Source: Hydractinia symbiolongicarpus
Lineage: Eukaryota > Cnidaria > Hydrozoa > Anthoathecata > Hydractiniidae
DNA length: 64,000 nt
Assembly (NCBI RefSeq): GCF_029227915.1
Contig: NC_079875.1
Location: forward strand, 24,436,001-24,500,000
Direction of reading: 5' to 3'
The notes below the pieces were generated by a model. That model saw only the letters and a list, made by a program, of their open reading frames with translations, made no database searches and had not been told where the DNA came from. The position numbers and the translations under genes are program-made. This document shows positions 10,401 through 25,300 of the stretch, piece by piece (position 1 is the stretch's first letter; each line of letters opens with the position of its first letter).

Positions 10401-13348
10401 TTTTCTGGGTTGCCGCCGCTGGGTTCCAAGTCTACCTTTCTAAGGGGCGGTTTCCTGGTCAGCCCAAGCATTACGATACGATTTCTCAAGTGTTCATGTC
10501 TAAGGTCAGAAAGCTTTTCTGTTTCCAGGTTTGCTGCTTTTTATTCTTTGTCACAACCTCTCTAAGGGCTGGGTTCCAAGTCTACCTCTCTTAGCCTTGG
10601 GCTCTGTGTCAGTAGGTAAAAGCAACAACGATACGATTTGAGGCTGTCGACTTTTCTTTTTCCAAAGTTTAACAAAAGTTATTGGTTTTGGCGGACGGAG
10701 TCAATGAATGTGGCTGGTGTCTTGCAGGAGGCAGGGGATGCTTACTCAAGGGCCCGCACCAGATCCCAAGCATGAGTGAATTTCACCAATCCTTGTGTTT
10801 CCACATTCATAGGTGTTTGTTTCAGTACAGTCGAAATCCATTAACTTTCCGATTATCCCTGTAAAGGGGAGAATGCAGAAGTTCTACAGCAGCTTCTTAT
10901 TCTTTGGAGAGAAACCTCCTTTTTTTAATTAAACTTTCTGTCTTAAAAGACTAGTTTTATCTGCATTGCGATGTAGTTACTCCTATTCTCTTTTTTCTGT
11001 TTCTTACATAGATCCAGTTGACTGCCAGGAAAGACTGGTTGACACTGGGAAAGACTAGTGACTGTGGGAAAGACCACTGACGGTGGGAAAGACCTTAGAT
11101 CGTGAAGGCTTTTAGGTTTTGGTGACTGAAGAGTGTGTGTTCTTCATTGGTTAGGATGGGTCTTCAGTTGCAATCTCCAGACGATTGATAACTCCTTCCA
11201 AAGAATGGAGTGTTGCGGATTTCGAAGCATAAAAGTTGACTGGGTGGTGAAGTGAATTACTTGTTTAAGCTCGAGACGATATGTAATGGTTTTCTGGGTT
11301 GCCGCCGCTGGGTTCCAAGTCTACCTTTCTAAGGGGCGGTTTCTTGGTCAGCCCAAGCATTACGATACGATTTCTCAAGTGCTCATGTCTAAGGTCAGAA
11401 AGCTTTTCTGTTTCCAGGTTTGCTGCTTTTTATTCATTGTCACAACCTCTCTAAGGGCTGGGTTCCAAGTCTACCTCTCTTAGCCTTGGGCTCTGTGTCA
11501 GCAGGTAAAAGCAACAACGATACGATTTGAGGCTGTCGACTTTTCTTTTTCCAAAGTTTAACAAAAGTTATTGATTTTGGCGGACGGTGTCAATGAATGT
11601 GGCTGGTGTCTTGCAGGAGGCAGGGGATGCTTACTCAAGGGCCCGCACCAGATCCCAAGCATGAGTGAATTTCACCAATCCTCGTGTTTCCACATTCATA
11701 GGTGTTTGTTTCAGTACAGTCGAAATCCATTAACTTTCCGATTATCCCTGTAAAGGGGAGAATGCAGAAGTTCTACAGCAGCTTCTTATTCTTTGGAGAG
11801 AAACCTCCTTTTTTTAATTAAACTTTCCGTCTGAAAAGACTAGTTTTATCTGCATTGCGATGTAGTTACTCCTATTCTCTTTTTTCTGTTTCTTACACAG
11901 ATCCAGTTGACTGCCAGGAAAGACTGGTTGACACTGGGAAAGACTAGTGACTGTGGGAAAGACCACTGACGGTGGGAAAGACCATAGATCGTGAAGGCCT
12001 TTAGGTTTTGCTGACTGAAGAGTCTGTGTTCTTCATTGGTTAGGATGGGTCTTCAGTTGCAATCTCGAGACGATTGATAACTCCTTCCAAAGAATGGAGT
12101 GTTGCGGATTTCGAAGCATAAAAGTTGACTGGGTGGTGAAAGTGAATTACTTGTTTAAGCTCGAGACGATATGTAATGGTTTTCTGGGTTGCCGCCGCTG
12201 GGTTCCAAGTCTACCTTTCTAAGGGGCGGTTTCTTGGTCAGCCCAAGCATTACGATACTATTTCTCAAGTGTTCATGTCTAAGGTCAGAAAGCTTTTCTG
12301 TTTCCAGGTTTGCTGCTTTTTATTCTTTGTCACAACCTCTCTAAGGGCTGGGTTCCAAGTCTACCTCTCTTAGCCCTGGGCTCTGTGTCAGCAGGTAAAA
12401 GCAACAACGATACGATTTGCAGCTGGCGACTTTTCTTTTTCCAAAGTTTATCAAAAGTTATTGGTTTTGGCGGACGGTGTCAATGAATGTGGCTGGTGTC
12501 TTGCAGGAGGCAGGGGATGCTTACTCAAGGGCCCGCACCAGATCCCAAGCATGAGTGAATTTCACCAATCCTCGTGTTTCCACATTCATAGGTGTTTGTT
12601 TCAGTACAGTCGAAATCCATTAACTTTCCGATTATCCCTGTAAAGGGGAGAATGCAGAAGTTCTACAGCAGCTTCTTATTCTTTGGAGAGAAACCTCCTT
12701 TTTTTAATTAAACTTTCCGTCTTAAAAAGCTAGTTTTATCTGCATTGCGATGTAGTTACTCCTATTCTCTTTTTTCTGTTTCTTACACAGATCCAGTTGA
12801 CTGCCAGGAAAGACTGGTTGACACTGGGAAAGACTAGTGACTGTGGGAAAGACCACTGACTGTGGGAAAGACCATAGATCGTGAAGGCCTTTAGGTTTTG
12901 GTGACTGAAGAGTGTGTGTTCTTCATTGGTTAGGATGGGTCTTCAGTTGCAATCTCGAGACGATTGATAACTCCTTCCAAAGAATGGAGTGTTGCGGATT
13001 TCGAAGCATAAAAGTTGACTGGGTGGTGAAGTGAATTACTTGTTTAAGCTCGAGACGATATGTAATGGTTTTCTGGGTTGCGCCGCTGGGTTCCAAGTCT
13101 ACCCTTCTAAGGGACGGTTTCTTGGTCAGCCCAAGCATTACGATACGATTTCTCAAGTGTTCATGTCTAAGGTCCGAAAGCTTTTCTGTTTCCAGGTTTG
13201 CTGCTTTTTATTCTTTGTCACAACCTCTCTAAGGGCTGGGTTCCAAGTCTACCTCTCTTAGCCCTGTGCTCTGTGTCACTAGGTAAAAGCAACAACGATA
13301 CCATTTGCAGCTGTCGACTTTTCTTTTTCCAAAGTTTAACAAAAGTTA
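4457..13348 (+). repeat. Five-monomer HOR, two tandem copies of 4,446 bp (M6-M10, M11-M15)
   Basis: Copies 4457-8902 and 8903-13348 carry the same subtypes in the same order. The first unit has GGGTATGC and CTTGACGCC. The second has AATGGAGAAG and TTATGATGGGCC. The third has GGAGTC, CATAG and CTCCAGACG. The fourth has TTGATTTTGG and GTCTGAAAAG. The fifth has the C-type tail ending CCTGTGCTC and CACTAG. I found no base difference between the copies by eye, so this is among the most recent duplications in the window, or an assembly duplication. Confidence 0.85.
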
Positions 13349-16300
13349 TTGGTTTTGGCGGACGGTGTCAATGAATGTGGCTGGTGTCTTGCAGGAGGCA
13401 GGGTATGCTTACTCAAGGGCCCGCACCAGATCCCAAGCATGAGTGAATTTCACCAATCCTCGTGTTTCCACATTCATAGGTGTTTGTTTCAGTACAGTCG
13501 AAATCCATTAACTTTCCGATTATCCCTGTAAAGGGGAGAATGCAGAAGTTCTACAGCAGCTTCTTATTCTTTGGAGAGAAACCTCCTTTTTTTAATTAAA
13601 CTTTCCGTCTTAAAAAGCTAGTTTTATCTGCATTGCGATGTAGTTACTGCTATTCTCTTTTTTCTGTTTCTTACACAGATCCAGTTGACTGCCAGGAAAG
13701 ACTGGTTGACACTGGGAAAGACTAGTGACTGTGGGAAAGACCACTGACGGTGGGAAAGACCATAGATCGTGAAGGCCTTTAGGTTTTGGTGACTGAAGAG
13801 TCTGTGTTCTTCATTGGTTAGGATGGGTCTTCAGTTGCAATCTCGAGACGATTGATAACTCCTTCCAAAGAATGGCGTGTTGCGGATTTCGAAGCATAAA
13901 AGTTGACTGGGTGGTAAAAGTGAATTACTTGTTTAGGCTCGAGACGATATGTAATGGTTTTCTGGGTTGCCGCCGCTGGTTTCCAAGTCTACCTTTCTAA
14001 GGGGCGGTTTCTTGGTCAGCCCAAGCATTACGATACTATTTCTCAAGTGTTCATTGCCTAAGGTCAGAAAGCTTTTCTGTTTCCAGGTTTGCTGCTTTTT
14101 ATTCTTTGTCACAACCTCTCTAAGGGCTGGGTTCCAAGTCTACCTCTCTTAGCCCTGGGCTCTGTGTCAGCAGGTAAAAGCAACAACGATACGATTTGCA
14201 GCTGTCGACTTTTCTTTTTCCAAAGTTTATCAAAAGTTATTGGTTTTGGCGGACGGTGTCAATGAATGTGGCTGGTGTCTTGCAGGAGGCAGGGGATGCT
14301 TACCCAAGGGCCCGCACCAGATCCCAAGCATGAGTGAATTTCACCAATCCTCGTCTTTCCACATTCATAGGTTTTTGTTTCAGTACAGTCGAAATCCATT
14401 AACTTTCCGATTATCCCTGTAAAGGGGAGAATGCAGAAGTTCTACAGCAGCTTCTTATTCTTTGGAGAGAAACCTCCTTTTTTTTAATTAAACTTTCCGT
14501 CTTAAAAAGCTAGTTTTATCTGCATTGCGATGTAGTTACTCCTATTCTCTTTTTTCTGTTTCTTACACAGATCCAGTTGACTGCCAGGAAAGACTGGTTG
14601 ACACTGGGAAAGACTAGTGACTGTGGAAAAGACCACTGACGGTGGGAAAGACCATAGATCGTGAAGGCTTTTAGGTTTTGGTGACTGAAGAGTGTGTGTT
14701 CTTCATTGGTTAGGATGGGTCTTCAGTTGCTATCTCGAGACGATTGATAACTCCTTCCAAAGAATGGAGTGTTGCGGATTTCGAAGCATAAAAGTTGACT
14801 GGGTGGTGAAGTGAATTACTTGTTTAAGCTCGAGACGATATGTAATGGTTTTCTGGGTTGCCGCCGCTGGGTTCCGAGTCTACCTTTCTAAGGGGCGGTT
14901 TCTTGGTCAGCCCAAGCATTACGATACGATTTCTCAAGTGTTCATGTCTAAGGTCAGAAAGCTTTTCTGTTTCCAGGTTTGCTGCTTTTTATTCTTTGTC
15001 ACAACCTCTCTAAGGGCTGGGTTCCAAGTCTACCTCTCTTAGCCTTGGGCTCTGTGTCAGTAGGTAAAAGCAACTACGATACGATTTGAGGCTGTCGACT
15101 TTTCTTTTTCCAAAGTTTAACAAAAGTTATTGGTTTTGGCGGACGGTGTCAATGAATGTGGCTGGTGTCTTGCAGGAGGCAGGGGATGCTTACTCAAGGG
15201 CCCGCACCAGATCCTAAGCATGAGTGAATTTCACCAATCCTCGTGTTTCCACATTCATAGGTGTTTGTTTCAGTACAGTCGAAATCCATTAACTTTCCGA
15301 TTATCCCTGTAAAGGGGAGAATGCAGAAGTTCTACAGCAGCTTCTTATTCTTTGGAGAGAAACCTCCTTTTTTTTAATTAAACTTTCCGTCTTAAAAAGC
15401 TAGTTTTATCTGTATTGCGATGTAGTTACTGCTATTCTCTTTTTTCTGTTTCTTACACAGATCCAGTTGACTGCCAGGAAAGACTGGTTGACACTGGGAA
15501 AGACTAGTGACTGTGGGAAAGACCACTGACGGTGGGAAAGACCATAGATCGTGAAGGACTTTAGGTTTTGGTGACTGAAGAGTCTGTGTTCTTCATTGGT
15601 TAGGATGGGTCTTCAGTTGCAATCTCGAGACGATTGATAACTCCTTCCAAAGAATGGAGTGTTGCGGATTTCGAAGCATAAAAGTTGACTGGGTGGTGAA
15701 GTGAATTACTTGTTTAAGCTCGAGACGATATGTAATGGTTTTCTGGGTTGCCGCCGCTGGGTTCCAAGTCTACCTTTCTAAGGGGCGGTTTCTTGGTCAG
15801 CCCAATCATCACGATACGATTTCTCAAGTGTTCATGTCTAAGGTCAGAAAGCTTTTCTGTTTCCAGGTTTGCTGCTTTTTATTCTTTGTCACAACCTCTC
15901 TAAGGGCTGGATTCCAAGTCTACCTCTCTTAGCCCTGGGCTCTGTGTCAGTAGGTAAAAGCAAAAACGATACGATTTGCAGCTGTCGACTTTTCTTTTTC
16001 CAAAGTTTAACAAAAGTTATTGGTTTTGGCGGACGGTGTCAATGAATGTGGCTGGTGTCTTGCAGGAGGCAGGGGATGCTTACTCAAGGGCCCGCACCAG
16101 ATCCCAAGCATGAGTGAATTTCACCAATCCTCGTGTTTCCACATTCATAGGTGTTTGTTTCAGTACAGTCGAAATCCATTAACTTTCCGATTATCCCTGT
16201 AAAGGGGAGAATGCAGAAGTTCTACAGCAGCTTCTTATTCTTTGGAGAGAAACCTCCTTTTTTTTAATTAAACTTTCCGTCTTAAAAAGCTAGTTTTATC

Positions 16301-19300
16301 TGCATTGCGATGTAGTTACTGCTATTCTCTTTTTTCTGTTTCTTACACAGATCCAGTTGACTGCCAGGAAAGACTGGTTGACACTGGGAAAGACTAGTGA
16401 CTGTGGGAAAGACCACTGACGGTGGGAAAGACCATAGATCGTGAAGGACTTTAGGTTTTGGTGACTGAAGAGTCTGTGTTCTTCATTGGTTAGGATGGGT
16501 CTTCAGTTGCAATCTCGAGACGATTGATAACTCCTTCCAAAGAATGGAGTGTTGCTGATTTCGAAGCATAAAAGTTGACTGGGTGGTGAAGTGAATTACT
16601 TGTTTAAGCTCGAGACGATATGTAATGGTTTTCTGGGTTGCCGCCGCTGGGTTCCAAGTCTACCTTTCTAAGGGGCGGTTTCTTGGTCAGCCCAATCATC
16701 ACGATACGATTTCTCAAGTGTTCATGTCTAAGGTCAGAAAGCTTTTCTGTTTCCAGGTTTGCTGCTTTTTATTCTTTGTCACAACCTCTCTAAGGGCTGG
16801 ATTCCAAGTCTACCTCTCTTAGCCCTGGGCTCTGTGTCAGTAGGTAAAAGCAAAAACGATACGATTTGAGGCTGTCGACTTTTCTTTTTCCAAAGTTTAA
16901 CAAAAGTTATTGGTTTTGGCGGACAGTGTCAATGAATGTGGCTGGTGTCTTGCAGGAGGCAGGGGATGCTTACTCAAGGGCCCGCACCAGATCCCAAGCA
17001 TGAGTGAATTTCACCAATCCTCGTGTTTCCACATTCATAGGTGTTTGTTTCAGTACAGTCGAAATCCATTAACTTTCCGATTATCCCTGTAAAGGGGAGA
17101 ATACAGAAGTTCTACAGCAGCTTCTTATTCTTTGGAGAGAAACCTCCTTTTTTTTAATTAAACTTTCCGTCTTAAAAAGCTAGTTTTATCTGCATTGCGA
17201 TGTAGTTACTCCTATTCTCTTTTTTCTGTTTCTTACACAGATCCAGTTGACTGCCAGGAAAGACTGGTTGACACTGGGAAAGACTAGTGACTGTGGGAAA
17301 GACCACTGACGGTGGGAAAGACCATAGATCGTGAAGGCTTTTAGGTTTTGGTGACTGAAGAGTGTGTGTTCTTCATTGGTTAGGATGGGTCTTCAGTTGC
17401 TATCTCGAGACGATTGATAACTCCTTCCAAAGAATGGAGTGTTGCGGATTTCGAAGCATAAAAGTTGACTGGGTGGTGAAGTGAATTACTTGTTTAAGCT
17501 CGAGACGATATGTAATGGTTTTCTGGGTTGCCGCCGCTGGGTTCCAAGTCTACCTTTCTAAGGGGCGGTTTCTTGGTCAGCCCAAGCATTACGATACGAT
17601 TTCTCAAGTGTTCATGTCTAAGGTCAGAAAGCTTTTCTGTTTCCAGGTTTGCTGCTTTTTATTCTTTGTCACAACCTCTCTAAGGGCTGGGTTCCAAGTC
17701 TACCTCTCTTAGCCTTGGGCTCTGTGTCAGTAGGTAAAAGCAACTACGATACGATTTGAGGCTGTCGACTTTTCTTTTTCCAAAGTTTAACAAAAGTTAT
17801 TGGTTTTGGCGGACGGTGTCAATGAATGTGGCTGGTGTCTTGCAGGAGGCAGGGGATGCTTACTCAAGGGCCCGCACCAGATCCCAAGCATGAGTGAATT
17901 TCACCAATCCTCGTGTTTCCACATTCATAGGTGTTTGTTTCAGTACAGTCGAAATCCATTAACTTTCCGATTATCCCTGTAAAGGGTAGAATGCAGAAGT
18001 TCTACAGCAGCTTCTTATTCTTTGGAGAGAAACCTCCTTTTTTTTAATTAAACTTTCCGTCTTAAAAAGCTAGTTTTATCTGCATTGCGATGTAGTTACT
18101 GCTATTCTCTTTTTTCTGTTTCTTACACAGATCCAGTTGACTGCCAGGAAAGACTGGTTGACACTGGGAAAGACTAGTGACTGTGGGAAAGACCACTGAC
18201 GGTGGGAAAGACCATAGATCGTGAAGGACTTTAGGTTTTGGTGACTGAAGAGTCTGTGTTCTTCATTGGTTAGGATGGGTCTTCAGTTGCAATCTCGAGA
18301 CGATTGATAACTCCTTCCAAAGAATGGAGTGTTGCGGATTTCGAAGCATAAAAGTTGACTGGGTGGTGAAAGTGAATTACTTGTTTAAGCTCGAGACGAT
18401 ATGTAATGGTTTTCTGGGTTGCCGTCGCTGGGTTCCAAGTCTACCTTTCTAAGGGGCGGTTTCTTGGTCAGCCCAAGCATTACGATACGATTTCTCAAGT
18501 GTTCATGTCTAAGGTCAGAAAGCTTTTCTGTTTCCAGGTTTGCTGCTTTTTATTCTTTGTCACAACCTCTCTAAGGGCTGGGTTCCAAGTCTACCTCTCT
18601 TAGCCTTGGGCTCTGTGTCAGTAGGTAAAAGCAACAACGATACGATTTGAGGCTGTCGACTTTTTTTTTTCCAAAGTTTAACAAAAGTTATTGGTTTTGG
18701 CGGACGGAGTCAATGAATGTGGCTGGTGTCTTGCAGGAGGCAGGGGATGCTTACTCAAGGGCCCGCACCAGATCCCAAGCATGAGTGAATTTCACCAATC
18801 CTTGTGTTTCCACATTCATAGGTGTTTGTTTCAGTACAGTCGAAATCCATTAACTTTCCGATTATCCCTGTAAAGGGGAGAATGCAGAAGTTCTACAGCA
18901 GCTTCTTATTCTTTGGAGAGAAACCTCCTTTTTTTAATTAAACTTTCTGTCTTAAAAGACTAGTTTTATCTGCATTGCGATGTAGTTACTCCTATTCTCT
19001 TTTTTCTGTTTCTTACACAGATCCAGTTGACTGCCAGGAAAGACTGGTTGACACTGGGAAAGACTAGTGACTGTGGGAAAGACCACTGACGGTGGGAAAG
19101 ACCTTAGATCGTGAAGGCTTTTAGGTTTTGGTGACTGAAGAGTGTGTGTTCTTCATTGGTTAGGATGGGTCTTCAGTTGCAATCTCCAGACGATTGATAA
19201 CTCCTTCCAAAGAATGGAGTGTTGCGGATTTCGAAGCATAAAAGTTGACTGGGTGGTGAAGTGAATTACTTGTTTAAGCTCGAGACGATATGTAATGGTT

Positions 19301-22300
19301 TTCTGGGTTGCCGCCGCTGGGTTCCAAGTCTACCTTTCTAAGGGGCGGTTTCTTGGTCAGCCCAAGCATTACGATACGATTTCTCAAGTGCTCATGTCTA
19401 AGGTCAGAAAGCTTTTCTGTTTCCAGGTTTGCTGCTTTTTATTCATTGTCACAACCTCTCTAAGGGCTGGGTTCCAAGTCTACCTCTCTTAGCCTTGGGC
19501 TCTGTGTCAGCAGGTAAAAGCAACAACGATACGATTTGAGGCTGTCGACTTTTCTTTTTCCAAAGTTTAACAAAAGTTATTGATTTTGGCGGACGGTGTC
19601 AATGAATGTGGCTGGTGTCTTGCAGGAGGCAGGGGATGCTTACTCAAGGGCCCGCACCAGATCCCAAGCATGAGTGAATTTCACCAATCCTCGTGTTTCC
19701 ACATTCATAGGTGTTTGTTTCAGTACAGTCGAAATCCATTAACTTTCCGATTATCCCTGTAAAGGGGAGAATGCAGAAATTCTACAGCAGCTTCTTATTC
19801 TTTGGAGAGAAACCTCCTTTTTTTAATTAAACTTTCCGTCTGAAAAGACTAGTTTTATCTGCATTGCGATGTAGTTACTCCTATTCTCTTTTTTCTGTTT
19901 CTTACACAGATCCAGTTGACTGCCAGGAAAGACTGGTTGACACTGGGAAAGACTAGTGACTGTGGGAAAGACCACTGACGGTGGGAAAGACCATAGATCG
20001 TGAAGGCCTTTAGGTTTTGCTGACTGAAGAGTCTGTGTTCTTCATTGGTTAGGATGGGTCTTCAGTTGCAATCTCGAGACGATTGATAACTCCTTCCAAA
20101 GAATGGAGTGTTGCGGATTTCGAAGCATAAAAGTTGACTGGGTGGTGAAAGTGAATTACTTGTTTAAGCTCGAGACGATATGTAATGGTTTTCTGGGTTG
20201 CCGCCGCTGGGTTCCAAGTCTACCTTTCTAAGGGGCGGTTTCTTGGTCAGCCCAAGCATTACGATACTATTTCTCAAGTGTTCATGTCTAAGGTCAGAAA
20301 GCTTTTCTGTTTCCAGGTTTGCTGCTTTTTATTCTTTGTCACAACCTCTCTAAGGGCTGGGTTCCAAGTCTACCTCTCTTAGCCCTGGGCTCTGTGTCAG
20401 CAGGTAAAAGCAACAACGATACGATTTGCAGCTGGCGACTTTTCTTTTTCCAAAGTTTATCAAAAGTTATTGGTTTTGGCGGACGGTGTCAATGAATGTG
20501 GCTGGTGTCTTGCAGGAGGCAGGGGATGCTTACTCAAGGGCCCGCACCAGATCCCAAGCATGAGTGAATTTCACCAATCCTCGTGTTTCCACATTCATAG
20601 GTGTTTGTTTCAGTACAGTCGAAATCCATTAACTTTCCGATTATCCCTGTAAAGGGGAGAATGCAGAAGTTCTACAGCAGCTTCTTATTCTTTGGAGAGA
20701 AACCTCCTTTTTTTAATTAAACTTTCCGTCTTAAAAAGCTAGTTTTATCTGCATTGCGATGTAGTTACTCCTATTCTCTTTTTTCTGTTTCTTACACAGA
20801 TCCAGTTGACTGCCAGGAAAGACTGGTTGACACTGGGAAAGACTAGTGACTGTGGGAAAGACCACTGACTGTGGGAAAGACCATAGATCGTGAAGGCCTT
20901 TAGGTTTTGGTGACTGAAGAGTGTGTGTTCTTCATTGGTTAGGATGGGTCTTCAGTTGCAATCTCGAGACGATTGATAACTCCTTCCAAAGAATGGAGTG
21001 TTGCGGATTTCGAAGCATAAAAGTTGACTGGGTGGTGAAGTGAATTACTTGTTTAAGCTCGAGACGATATGTAATGGTTTTCTGGGTTGCGCCGCTGGGT
21101 TCCAAGTCTACCCTTCTAAGGGACGGTTTCTTGGTCAGCCCAAGCATTACGATACGATTTCTCAAGTGTTCATGTCTAAGGTCCGAAAGCTTTTCTGTTT
21201 CCAGGTTTGCTGCTTTTTATTCTTTGTCACAACCTCTCTAAGGGCTGGGTTCCAAGTCTACCTCTCTTAGCCCTGTGCTCTGTGTCACTAGGTAAAAGCA
21301 ACAACGATACCATTTGCAGCTGTCGACTTTTCTTTTTCCAAAGTTTAACAAAAGTTATTGGTTTTGGCGGACGGTGTCAATGAATGTGGCTGGTGTCTTG
21401 CAGGAGGCAGGGTATGCTTACTCAAGGGCCCGCACCAGATCCCAAGCATGAGTGAATTTCACCAATCCTCGTGTTTCCACATTCATAGGTGTTTGTTTCA
21501 GTACAGTCGAAATCCATTAACTTTCCGATTATCCCTGTAAAGGGGAGAATGCAGAAGTTCTACAGCAGCTTCTTATTCTTTGGAGAGAAACCTCCTTTTT
21601 TTAATTAAACTTTCCGTCTTAAAAAGCTAGTTTTATCTGCATTGCGATGTAGTTACTGCTATTCTCTTTTTTCTGTTTCTTACACAGATCCAGTTGACTG
21701 CCAGGAAAGACTGGTTGACACTGGGAAAGACTAGTGACTGTGGGAAAGACCACTGACGGTGGGAAAGACCATAGATCGTGAAGGCCTTTAGGTTTTGGTG
21801 ACTGAAGAGTCTGTGTTCTTCATTGGTTAGGATGGGTCTTCAGTTGCAATCTCGAGACGATTGATAACTCCTTCCAAAGAATGGCGTGTTGCGGATTTCG
21901 AAGCATAAAAGTTGACTGGGTGGTAAAAGTGAATTACTTGTTTAGGCTCGAGACGATATGTAATGGTTTTCTGGGTTGCCGCCGCTGGTTTCCAAGTCTA
22001 CCTTTCTAAGGGGCGGTTTCTTGGTCAGCCCAAGCATTACGATACTATTTCTCAAGTGTTCATTGTCTAAGGTCAGAAAGCTTTTCTGTTTCCAGGTTTG
22101 CTGCTTTTTATTCTTTGTCACAACCTCTCTAAGGGCTGGGTTCCAAGTCTACCTCTCTTAGCCCTGGGCTCTGTGTCAGCAGGTAAAAGCAACAACGATA
22201 CGATTTGCAGCTGTCGACTTTTCTTTTTCCAAAGTTTATCAAAAGTTATTGGTTTTGGCGGACGGTGTCAATGAATGTGGCTGGTGTCTTGCAGGAGGCA

Positions 22301-25300
22301 GGGGATGCTTACCCAAGGGCCCGCACCAGATCCCAAGCATGAGTGAATTTCACCAATCCTCGTCTTTCCACATTCATAGGTTTTTGTTTCAGTACAGTCG
22401 AAATCCATTAACTTTCCGATTATCCCTGTAAAGGGGAGAATACAGAAGTTCTACAGCAGCTTCTTATTCTTTGGAGAGAAACCTCCTTTTTTTTAATTAA
22501 ACTTTCCGTCTTAAAAAGCTAGTTTTATCTGCATTGCGATGTAGTTACTCCTATTCTCTTTTTTCTGTTTCTTACACAGATCCAGTTGACTGCCAGGAAA
22601 GACTGGTTGACACTGGGAAAGACTAGTGACTGTGGAAAAGACCACTGACGGTGGGAAAGACCATAGATCGTGAAGGCTTTTAGGTTTTGGTGACTGAAGA
22701 GTGTGTGTTCTTCATTGGTTAGGATGGGTCTTCAGTTGCTATCTCGAGACGATTGATAACTCCTTCCAAAGAATGGAGTGTTGCGGATTTCGAAGCATAA
22801 AAGTTGACTGGGTGGTGACGTGAATTACTTGTTTAAGCTCGAGACGATATGTAATGGTTTTCTGGGTTGCCGCCGCTGGGTTCCGAGTCTACCTTTCTAA
22901 GGGGCGGTTTCTTGGTCAGCCCAAGCATTACGATACGATTTCTCAAGTGTTCATGTCTAAGGTCAGAAAGCTTTTCTGTTTCCAGGTTTGCTGCTTTTTA
23001 TTCTTTGTCACAACCTCTCTAAGGGCTGGGTTCCAAGTCTACCTCTCTTAGCCTTGGGCTCTGTGTCAGTAGGTAAAAGCAACTACGATACGATTTGAGG
23101 CTGTCGACTTTTCTTTTTCCAAAGTTTAACAAAAGTTATTGGTTTTGGCGGACGGTGTCAATGAATGTGGCTGGTGTCTTGCAGGAGGCAGGGGATGCTT
23201 ACTCAAGGGCCCGCACCAGATCCCAAGCATGAGTGAATTTCACCAATCCTCGTGTTTCCACATTCATAGGTGTTTGTTTCAGTACAGTCGAAATCCATTA
23301 ACTTTCCGATTATCCCTGTAAAGGGGAGAATGCAGAAGTTCTACAGCAGCTTCTTATTCTTTGGAGAGAAACCTCCTTTTTTTTAATTAAACTTTCCGTC
23401 TTAAAAAGCTAGTCTTATCTGTATTGCGATGTAGTTACTGCTATTCTCTTTTTTCTGTTTCTTACACAGATCCAGTTGACTGCCAGGAAAGACTGGTTGA
23501 CACTGGGAAAGACTAGTGACTGTGGGAAAGACCACTGACGGTGGGAAAGACCATAGATCGTGAAGGACTTTAGGTTTTGGTGACTGAAGAGTCTGTGTTC
23601 TTCATTGGTTAGGATGGGTCTTCAGTTGCAATCTCGAGACGATTGATAACTCCTTCCAAAGAATGGAGTGTTGCGGATTTCGAAGCATAAAAGTTGACTG
23701 GGTGGTGAAGTGAATTACTTGTTTAAGCTCGAGACGATATGTAATGGTTTTCTGGGTTGCCGCCGCTGGGTTCCAAGTCTACCTTTCTAAGGGGCGGTTT
23801 CTTGGTCAGCCCAATCATCACGATACGATTTCTCAAGTGTTCATGTCTAAGGTCAGAAAGCTTTTCTGTTTCCAGGTTTGCTGCTTTTTATTCTTTGTCA
23901 CAACCTCTCTAAGGGCTGGATTCCAAGTCTACCTCTCTTAGCCCTGGGCTCTGTGTCAGTAGGTAAAAGCAAAAACGATACGATTTGCAGCTGTCGACTT
24001 TTCTTTTTCCAAAGTTTAACAAAAGTTATTGGTTTTGGCGGACGGTGTCAATGAATGTGGCTGGTGTCTTGCAGGAGGCAGGGGATGCTTACTCAAGGGC
24101 CCGCACCAGATCCCAAGCATGAGTGAATTTCACCAATCCTCGTGTTTCCACATTCATAGGTGTTTGTTTCAGTACAGTCGAAATCCATTAACTTTCCGAT
24201 TATCCCTGTAAAGGGGAGAATGCAGAAGTTCTACAGCAGCTTCTTATTCTTTGGAGAGAAACCTCCTTTTTTTTAATTAAACTTTCCGTCTTAAAAAGCT
24301 AGTTTTATCTGCATTGCGATGTAGTTACTGCTATTCTCTTTTTTCTGTTTCTTACACAGATCCAGTTGACTGCCAGGAAAGACTGGTTGACACTGGGAAA
24401 GACTAGTGACTGTGGGAAAGACCACTGACGGTGGGAAAGACCATAGATCGTGAAGGACTTTAGGTTTTGGTGACTGAAGAGTGTGTGTTCTTCATTGGTT
24501 AGGATGGGTCTTCAGTTGCAATCTCGAGACGATTGATAACTCCTTCCAAAGAATGGAGTGTTGCTGATTTCGAAGCATAAAAGTTGACTGGGTGGTGAAG
24601 TGAATTACTTGTTTAAGCTCGAGACGATATGTAATGGTTTTCTGGGTTGCCGCCGCTGGGTTCCAAGTCTACCTTTCTAAGGGGCGGTTTCTTGGTCAGC
24701 CCAATCATCACGATACGATTTCTCAAGTGTTCATGTCTAAGGTCAGAAAGCTTTTCTGTTTCCAGGTTTGCTGCTTTTTATTCTTTGTCACAACCTCTCT
24801 AAGGGCTGGATTCCAAGTCTACCTCTCTTAGCCCTGGGCTCTGTGTCAGTAGGTAAAAGCAAAAACGATACGATTTGAGGCTGTCGACTTTTCTTTTTCC
24901 AAAGTTTAACAAAAGTTATTGGTTTTGGCGGACAGTGTCAATGAATGTGGCTGGTGTCTTGCAGGAGGCAGGGGATGCTTACTCAAGGGCCCGCACCAGA
25001 TCCCAAGCATGAGTGAATTTCACCAATCCTCGTGTTTCCACATTCATAGGTGTTTGTTTCAGTACAGTCGAAATCCATTAACTTTCCGATTATCCCTGTA
25101 AAGGGGAGAATACAGAAGTTCTACAGCAGCTTCTTATTCTTTGGAGAGAAACCTCCTTTTTTTTAATTAAACTTTCCGTCTTAAAAAGCTAGTTTTATCT
25201 GCATTGCGATGTAGTTACTCCTATTCTCTTTTTTCTGTTTCTTACACAGATCCAGTTGACTGCCAGGAAAGACTGGTTGACACTGGGAAAGACTAGTGAC

